NCBI GenBank assembly: GCA_017614625.1
Contig: JAGABK010000088.1
Coordinates: 1-7,699, forward strand
Length of the DNA stretch: 7,699 bases
DNA from: Spirochaetales bacterium
GTDB lineage: Bacteria > Spirochaetota > Spirochaetia > Sphaerochaetales > Sphaerochaetaceae
Reading direction: 5' to 3'
Shown: piece after piece, positions 1-7,699 of the stretch
Numbering within the stretch: the first letter of the stretch is position 1
Layout: every line of letters begins with the position of its first letter
Made by a program: the position numbers and the translations under genes
The notes under the pieces: generated by a model
Told to the model about the DNA's origin: nothing
The model's input: the letters and a program-made list of their open reading frames with translations, nothing else
Database searches by the model: none

Positions 1-3000
1 CGACCGCCAGCAAAACAGATGTCTTAGACATATTACAAACCTCCATCCCTTTCTAGAATACAAATACTTCGTACCGTCTTCTTCAAGGACAATAACAATC
101 ACTTGACGATTCTCAAGATGAAAACCTTCAGATATTCGCTTTCGGGAAACGAAAGCCTCACCGGATGGTCCTGCGCCTGACCCAGTGTCTCAAGCACCTG
201 GACCTCAACGCCGGCGTCCTTGGCGGCCCATGCCAGGACGGTCCGGAAATCCTCGCGGCTCAGCGCTCCCGAGCACGAGCAGGTCACTATTATTCCGCCC
301 GGACGGATCTTCTCCATCGCCGTCCTGTTCAGGTCCTTGTAGGCCTTCTTGGCGTTCTCCAGAGTCTTGATGGTCTGAGCCAGCTTCGGCGGGTCGAGAA
401 CCATGACATCGTATGCGTTGCGGGGCATCGTCCTGAGGGTCTCGAAGATGTCGGCCCTGGTGGTCGTGACCCTGTCGCGGGAGTCGGCGGGAATGGTCCC
501 CATCTGCGCGTTCAGGTTGACGTTGGAGAGAAGCCTGTGAAGCGCGTCGGACGAGCTGTCCACGGCGTGCACGGTGGCAGCTCCTGCGCGAAGGGCATGG
601 AGGGTGAAGCCTCCGGTGTAGCAGCAGCCGTCGAACACGGCGGCGTCCTTCACGTAGTTCTCAAGCCTCACGCGGTTCTCGCGCTGGTCGCAGTAGAAAC
701 CGCTTTTCTGCCCCGAACCGGGCGTAAGCGTGTAATAGATGCCGCGTTCGCGGATCCTGATGTCGTCGAAACGGCTTTCGGGAGTGAACCTCTCCCCCTG
801 TCTGTAGTATTCGGTGACCTCGTGCAGGTGCTCTATGGCGCAGAAGGCCTGGTCCGTGTTCAGGATGATCATATCGGGATGAAGCAGGCCCTCGATGGCC
901 CCGACGACCACGCTTCTCATGGTCCATGCCACGCGTGCGCTGATTATAACCCTCACGATGCGGTTGTAGACATCGGCGGCCACGCCGGGAATCATGTCGG
1001 CCTCGCCGTGGATGATCCTGAACGCCGTGGTGTCGCCGGCCTTGTCGTCGAAGAAGGCCTTCCTGCGGAGGACGGATTCCCTCACGGCATTTTTCCACCA
1101 GCTTTCATCCGGGTACTCTTCCCTCTTCCACGAAAGAAGGCGCAGCTGGATGTGGCTCTGCGCGTCATACCAGCCCCATGCGATGAAACGTCCGTCGCCG
1201 GTAAGGACTTCCTGGATTCCCGCTTCCTCCGGGACGGTGTCGTCCTCTATGGCTCCGGAGAAGACCCACGGGTGGTGTCTGAGGAGGTTCTTTTCCTTGC
1301 CTTCCCTTATCCTTACCACTCGCTCACTTCCTCGGATCCAGGTTCCTGAAATCGGTCACGTCCTGGATGTACATGATTCCGATCTTCGGTTCCTGAAGGC
1401 ACTCGAGGCTCTGGATCGCGTTGACGATGGCGTCAAGCTGCTCCCCGGAGCAGAGGATCATGAGCATCTCCTTGTCCGGGACTATCGTGACGCCGAGGAA
1501 CGTGGCATCTTCGGGGGAGGCGGTTCCCCTGGCGTGCATCACCGTGCCGCCTGTAGCGCCGGCCTTCCTGGCGGCGTCCATGATATCGTCCGTATAACCT
1601 GAATTCACGATCACCGTGATCATCTTCCATTTGGCAGACATTGAATTCTCCTTTGCCGCACCCATTATGGCGGCCACACCCTGAATCCGTCCTTCTTTTC
1701 TCACCGCGTCGACTATCCGTCCGGCCTTGTCTCCGTCGATGACCATGAAAATCAATTCCTTCGATTTGTCCCCGAGTCCGAAGAAGCTCAGGAACGATTT
1801 CGCCGCAGTGCCCCTTGCGGGAACAACGGTTCCGCCTCCGGATCCTTCAGCGCGTGCGATGTCCATGAACCGCTTCGCCTGGCCATTGGCCACGACGGCG
1901 ATCATGGCGTTATTCTGCAGAAGCAGCATCGGCCACCTCCTTTTTGTTTCTCTGTTCCTTGAGCCTGAAGATGACTCCCAGGATCTGGATTGCTATCAGA
2001 GGAGATATTGCGACGAGTCCCACGAGTCCGAAACCCATGTCGGCCGAACCGGAGACTCCGAGGGCAAACGAAAGCAGGAACGTCGTGCTCATGGGTCCGC
2101 TTGCCACTCCCCCGGAATCGAAGGCAATGCCCGAGAAAAGCGGGGGACAGATGAACATCATTCCCAGAGACAGTCCCACCCCGAGGAATATGAACCAGAG
2201 ATAATTGATGTTGAGGTAGCTCCTCAGGATTGCAAGGCCTACCGCTATGGCGACGCCGATGGCCAGGAAGACCATGACCAGACGGCGTTTGATCCTTCCC
2301 GCGGTGACCTGCTCGACCTGCTTGGTGAGGACCCAGACCGCGGGCTCGGCTATGACCACTATTCCTCCGAAGACCAGCGCCACGAGGACCGTGACGACGG
2401 GACCCGAATTGCCCGAGATCAGGATTCCGAGCTGTCTTCCCGCTCCCACGAAGCCGAATTCGGCGCCTGACAGGAAGATCACGATTCCTATGAAGCTGAA
2501 GACTATTCCGAAGCAGATGTTCCTGAACTTGATTTTCGGGAAGCGCAGGATCGTGAACTGCAGGACCAGGATTATCGCAAGAAGGGGCGCGAAGCCTATG
2601 GCCGTGTTCTTCAGCGTGTGCAGCAGGGTCGTCCAGAACGTGCTTTCCGCCGCGGCCTCCGCAGCCTGAGCGGCTTCTCCTGATCCCTTTGCGAAGGCCA
2701 TCGCCATGATGGCGACCGCGAGGATGGGACCTACGGAGGAGATTCCGGTCAGACCGAAGCTTCCGTCCTTGTCATGCCTGGTCGAAGCGGAGACTCCGAT
2801 GCCCAGGGCAAGCAGGAACGGGACGGCAAGGGGGCCTGTCGTGGCACCGCTTGCGTCGAAGCTTATTGAAGCCATGCTCTGCCCTATCATCCCCACCAGG
2901 ACGAAGACGATGAGGTAGGCCACGAGGAGGACCCATTTGAGCGGAGCTCCAAATACGGTCTTCATCAGGCCTATGTCGACGAAGATTCCGAGTCCCAGGG

Positions 3001-6000
3001 AGATCATGACCTTGAGCAGGGACGCGCTGATCGCGGGATTCAGGCTGTGGACCTGGTTGACCAGGACCGTGACGTCGGGCTCGGCAAGTGTCACGCCGAA
3101 ACCGATGATGAAGCCTATGGCCAGCATGAACCAGACGTTGCGCTTGTTCGTCAGGACAGAGCCGAGCTTCTCACCCACCGGCGCCATGCCGATATCGGTT
3201 CCCGCAAGGAAGAGCGAGAGCCCTATGACAAGCAGGAATCCGCTGATGATGAAGGGTACGAGCCTTTCACCCAGCGGCGCTATCGTGAAATTCAGAATGA
3301 GGACGATTGCCATTATGGGAAGCACGGAGATGAGTGTTTCCTTCAGTTTCGACACAAAATCCAAAATCCGGCGTCCTTATTTCTTGTAGATTTTTTCGAT
3401 GTCCGCAAGCATGTCGGATGTCTTCTGCTCGGCGTTGCTGACGGGTTTGATGGTCTGCTTGGGCTTCTCCTGAGAGACCGCGCTTCCGAACTCCATCCTG
3501 AGCGTCGAGACGAAGGCGTTCTCGGCTCCTTCGGCGAAGGCGAGGACCGGCTCGCGCTTTCCGTAGGTGACCTGTTTCCTTTTCTTGAGCTCCTGGATGT
3601 GGAGGCTCCTGTACGAACCGCTTCCTTCCTTGTAGATCGTCTTGTGGTCCGAGCCGTAGCCGTAGCCGTAATGCCTTCCGTATCCGTATCCGTAGCCGTA
3701 GTGGCCCTTTCCGTATCCGTAGGAGCTGTACGAACCGTAATGGCTGTAGGAACTCTGGTTCTTGGCCACGACGCCGTAGTAGATGTAGCCCAGAAGCGGA
3801 GCCTTGATGAACTCGAGGTCGACTGCAAGCCCTGCCAGGGCCTTCTTTGACGAGACGCCCGCCCTGATGTTCAGGACGAAACCGTCAAGGTGCTTGGCAA
3901 GGTGCGTGAACTCGGAACCGTATGAGAGCGGAGGACAGTCGATGATGATGTAGTCGTAGACCGCCTTCAGCTTGTCCAGGATCTCGCCGAACTTGTCCGA
4001 GTTGTACAGGGCGTTGGGGTTCCTCGTTCCCATTCCGGGAGGAAGGAGATGGAGGTTGGGTATCTTCGCCACCGGCCTGACGATGCACTGCTCGAGGGGG
4101 ATTCCCTTGACTATGGCATCGACGAAACCGAGCTTGGAGCGCTTGAGGTTGAAGAACGGCTCGATGGCCGGCTTGCGGAAGTCTCCGTCTATCAGGAGGA
4201 CCTTCTTGCCTGTCAGCGCATAAGACGCGGCGACGTTGCAGATGATGGTGGTCTTTCCCTCGCTCATGTCGGACGAGTTGATCGAGAGCACCTGAAGCTT
4301 CTTGGGAAGCGAATAGACTATGTTGTTGGCGATGGACCGGAACCTCTCCGACACGTTCGCCTCCGGGTCGTTCAGGACGAACAGGGCCGGATACTCCAGG
4401 CTCACCTTGTCCAGGTCCTTGATGTACGGCGTCCATCCGAGCGACGGGATGTCGCGTCCGAAGATCTGGTGCACCGAATCCTCGCTGCGGATGCTGTCGT
4501 CCGTGAATTCAAGGAACAGTCCGAAGAGGACTCCAAGGACCACGCCTCCGACGACCGCGATCGCCAGGATCATGACCTTCTTCGGGCTGACCGGGTTCTC
4601 CGGGACGACGGCGCTGTCGATGATGTTGACGTTTCCGACGACCGCCGCCTCGACCATCTTGGTCTCCTCGAGGAGCTGTCTGAGCGAGAGCAGCAGCGAC
4701 TGGTAGATCTCCACATCCCTGGAGTATTCAAGAAGCTTGCGCTCCATCAGAGGATAGTCGGCCAGTTCCTCGTCGAACAGGGAGATGACGCTTTCGATGG
4801 AGTCGATCGACGCAGTGACGCAGATATGGTCCGTGACGGCCTTGGCGTAGGCCTGGTTCTCGCTTCCCACGACCGCGGTCACCTCGTTGAGGATCTCCTT
4901 CTCCTTGGATGCCATCGTGTTCTCGAGCACGTAGATTCTCGAAGACCCTTCGTTCGAATCCACGTTCTGGTACATTATGAGCTCCTTGCTGTTGGCGATG
5001 TACTCGCCGACGAGCTTAACGATGGCCGGAAGCGCGGCGATCTCTTCCCTGCTTGGAAGCTTTCCGTCGGCGTTGAGGCCTGCCATCAGGTTCTCGGACT
5101 CGATCAGCTGGAGCTTCAGCGGCTCAGTCAGAAGCTGGAAGGAAGCGATCTTCGAGGTCAGGAGCTTGCTCTTCTCCGTCATCTGGGTGACGCCGCTCTG
5201 CTCCTTGTAGTCCGAAAGGCTCAGGCTGGCTTCCTCAAGCAGGGCCTCGGTCTCCGGAATCTGGTTCTCCAGGAACTCGCGCTGTGCGCTCTTGGAGTTC
5301 TTGGCGATCTTCGTGAGCATGTCCGTGTATGCATCCAGGATGGCGTTGGCGAAATCGGCGCAGAACTGCGGGTTGCCGTCCTCGACCGTCAGTGAGATGA
5401 CCTTGGTGCTGCTGACGGTCTTGACCGAGACCTTCTTGGTGAACGAGGCTCCCTTGAGGTTCCTCTGGGAATACTTCACTCCGTCAGGGTCGGTGTACTT
5501 GTCCAGGTCCAGCCTGTCCAGGGCGTTCTGGAGGTTGGTCGTGGATGTGAGGAGCTGGACCTCGGTGTCTATCTTCGACGAGCTGGTGCTGGTGGTCAGA
5601 AGGCTCTCGATCGATGTGGCGTTCGAGATCGGTTCGACCAGGGCCGTCGCCGATGCGTTGTAGGTCGGATTGGTGAAGTGCAGGTACACGAGGGCGGCCG
5701 CTACAGCGAGCACGAAGAACACGTAGATCCACACCCTTCTCTGCTTCACTATTCCGAGAAGCTGGGTGATGGAGATCTCCTGGTCCTGGGTTCTTTCTCC
5801 CGAGTACTGGTAATCACGCTTTTCGTTGTCGGAACTGTTTTCCATTAAAGAACCTCCGGAATCAGAATGTGGATATCGTGTGCCCGTTGATTATGATGGT
5901 CAGCACGGTACTGACTATTGAAAGAACGGAGGCGACTATGGCCAGGTTGGTGGTGAGGTTGTTCCTGTTGACGATGATCGTCGAATCCGCGGGAACAATG

Positions 6001-7458
6001 TCCGATGTGACCTTCTTTCCTTCCCTGTCGACTATTTTGAAGCTACGGGAGGAATCGGCCGAATAGCCCTTGGCGAGGTTGATGTAGTAATCAGCACCCC
6101 TGTCGGGCATGTAGGCGAAGGAACCGGGGCTGTTGACGGCGCCTGTGACGGTGACCGTGAACTGCGAGAACGGAATCACGACGGTGTCGCCCTGCTGCAG
6201 GACGACATCGCCCTTGCCCGATGTCGTCAGGGCGTCCGAGACGTCGACCATGATGCGGGCCCCGTCGCGCAGGACGTAGACGGAGCTCATGTCGCTGGTC
6301 TCGATGAGCAGGTCGGCGATGTTCCTGATGAGCTGCTGGGCCGTCTCGCCCGGGATGAACTGGTACATGACCTTGCCTGCGGCCGAGATGGTCGATGTCC
6401 CCTCGCCGGTGGCGATGGCGCCGGTGACCGTCACGTACGGCATGCTCTGCGCGCTGTATGCGACAGTGACCATGTCTCCGTTGACGGGGATGTAGGCCTT
6501 TGCCGCCTCGCTGTCCATCGTCTTGACCGTGAAAGCGCCGTCGGTGTAGTTGGAGACCGTGATGCTGTCCTTGTCGGCAGAGCTGAGAAGGCCTCCGCAG
6601 TATCTTTCAAGCATTCCGAAGAGGCTCTCGCCGGCAACCGGCTGGTATGCGCCGGGCTTCCTGACCGCGCCGCCGATTCCGACGATGGCAGAGGCCTCGC
6701 AGAAGACGACCTCGCAGCCCGGGACGAGAAGCGGATTGTCATCCGCAGAACCCTCGCGCATGGCCTTGTAGAGGTCGTACGACTTGCTGCCGCCGTCCCT
6801 GAGGACCATGATGACGTCCCTGGTTGAGGCGAAGTCGTCTGCGTAGACGGCAAGGTCGGACAGGCGGGAAAGACCCCAGACGGTGACATATCTGGCATAG
6901 GAGACGGATCCGCTGATCCTTACGGAGAAGACTCCGCAGCTCGTGATCGTCAGCTGCGGTGACGAGAATGTGTAGTATGTGGAGATGAGGTTCTCGACGT
7001 ACTTCTTGAAATCCCTGTACGTCATGCCGGCGGCGTCGACGACAGCCACCGAAGGAATGTTGACCTTGCAGTCGGTGTCGGCCTGGAGCTCGAGCGTGAT
7101 GAGGGACTTGCCGTCCGAATAGCTCAGGGCGAAGCGGTCTCCGGGGGTTACCGGATAAGCCGCGTTGCCTATGGCCTGGAGGACCGAGTCCGCCGGGACG
7201 GAAGAAAGGTTCCCGACTTCAACGGCCGTCCCCAGTCCGAGCTGGGACACATAGGAGTAATCGATGCTTGTCGGGTAGAGCGGTGACTGTATGAACAAAC
7301 CGTTCGCAGACGCCGAGACGGCCGCAACGGAAATCATCAGGATGAGAAGGATGAGCATCCTCGTTTTTTTCATTGGTGACCTCGTATATACAATAATCCA
7401 AACTAATCATAAGGAGAAACGTTACCCATGTCTACAATGAAATTCAAGTTTAGTAATC

Positions 7459-7699
7459 TTAAGTGCCGGAAGACGGGGAAAGCCTGACCCATACGGGAAG
7501 GTGGTCCGAGACCCCCGTGAGCAGGTTCCTGTTCCATGCCGCGGGTCTGGAATCAACTGTCCTTATGATTCCCTCGAAGACGACCCCCGCCCCGTCGAAC
7601 TCCAGCCCCGAGCCGTCCGAGGCGCTCTGCGAGAGCAGGATGTTGTCGTAGTTTCTCCAGACCCCGCCGTAAAGATACGAGCCAGAAGGCCAGACCGGC
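7459..7699 (-). CDS. Endonuclease/exonuclease/phosphatase (DNase I-like fold) family protein, C-terminal fragment
   Basis: Only the last 79 codons and a TAA stop lie in the window; the gene enters from the right edge. The visible peptide begins PVWPSGSYLYGGVWRNYDNI and ends in SPSSGT. Two features are diagnostic of the EEP superfamily (DNase I, exonuclease III, inositol-phosphatase folds): the segment WRNYDNILLS, matching the conserved strand near the catalytic Asn/Asp region, and the terminal SDHLPVWV (visible residues 64-71), whose Asp-His pair is the catalytic SDH motif at the end of these domains. Proteins of this family hydrolyse phosphodiester or phosphomonoester bonds; the substrate cannot be told from this fragment. 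The domain ends nine residues after the SDHLPV motif, so there is no C-terminal extra domain. It is separated from the next gene by 85 bp containing a promoter, so it is probably not part of the downstream operon, although no terminator hairpin is visible. The fold assignment is confident; the function is not. Confidence 0.8.
   Translation of the reverse strand, partial: PVWPSGSYLYGGVWRNYDNILLSQSASDGSGLEFDGAGVVFEGIIRTVDSRPAAWNRNLLTGVSDHLPVWVRLSPSSGT

Overview
The window reads as a piece of chromosome from a diderm (Gram-negative-type) bacterium of moderately high GC content. Every convincing gene lies on the minus strand, so transcription runs from high to low coordinates. The single-polypeptide Wzz/tyrosine-kinase layout, the Wza-type export protein with a signal peptide, and the DUF1538 plus P-II pair would suit a host-associated spirochaete (Sphaerochaeta/Treponema-like). 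That placement is a guess from gene style, not from a marker gene. All stops are TAA or TGA and fit the standard code.

In transcription order: (1) the last 79 codons of an endonuclease/exonuclease/phosphatase (DNase I-like) protein, 7699-7459; (2) an 85-bp gap holding a good sigma70-type promoter (TAGACA, 17 bp, TATGAT) that fires into the next genes; (3) a Wza-like outer-membrane polysaccharide export (OPX) protein with four apparent SLBB repeats and a C-terminal membrane helix, 7373-5862; (4) a Wzz-domain/BY-kinase fusion of 822 aa with a Tyr-Gly-rich cluster, 5845-3377; (5) a 484-aa DUF1538 membrane protein starting at TTG, 3364-1910; (6) a 201-aa protein made of two P-II-like domains, 1929-1324; (7) an RlmI-type 23S rRNA (cytosine-5) methyltransferase starting at GTG, 1319-99; (8) the first ten codons of another gene, 31-1.

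Genes 3 to 7 are packed with gaps of 16, 12, -20 and 4 bp, have no room for terminators, and use ribosome binding sites embedded in or next to the preceding stop codons. They very probably form one operon of about 7.3 kb behind the promoter at 7406-7434. OPX and the Wzz/BY-kinase form the envelope-spanning export and chain-length-control core of a Wzy-dependent capsule or exopolysaccharide pathway, but no glycosyltransferase, Wzx or Wzy is present here. DUF1538 and the P-II-like protein look like a membrane transporter with its cytosolic regulator, analogous in layout to AmtB-GlnK. Both members of that pair are internally duplicated. The most notable points are the co-transcription of a P-II/transporter pair with a polysaccharide export kinase, the matched internal duplications, and the kinase's internal tyrosine cluster followed by an extra tail of about 75 residues.
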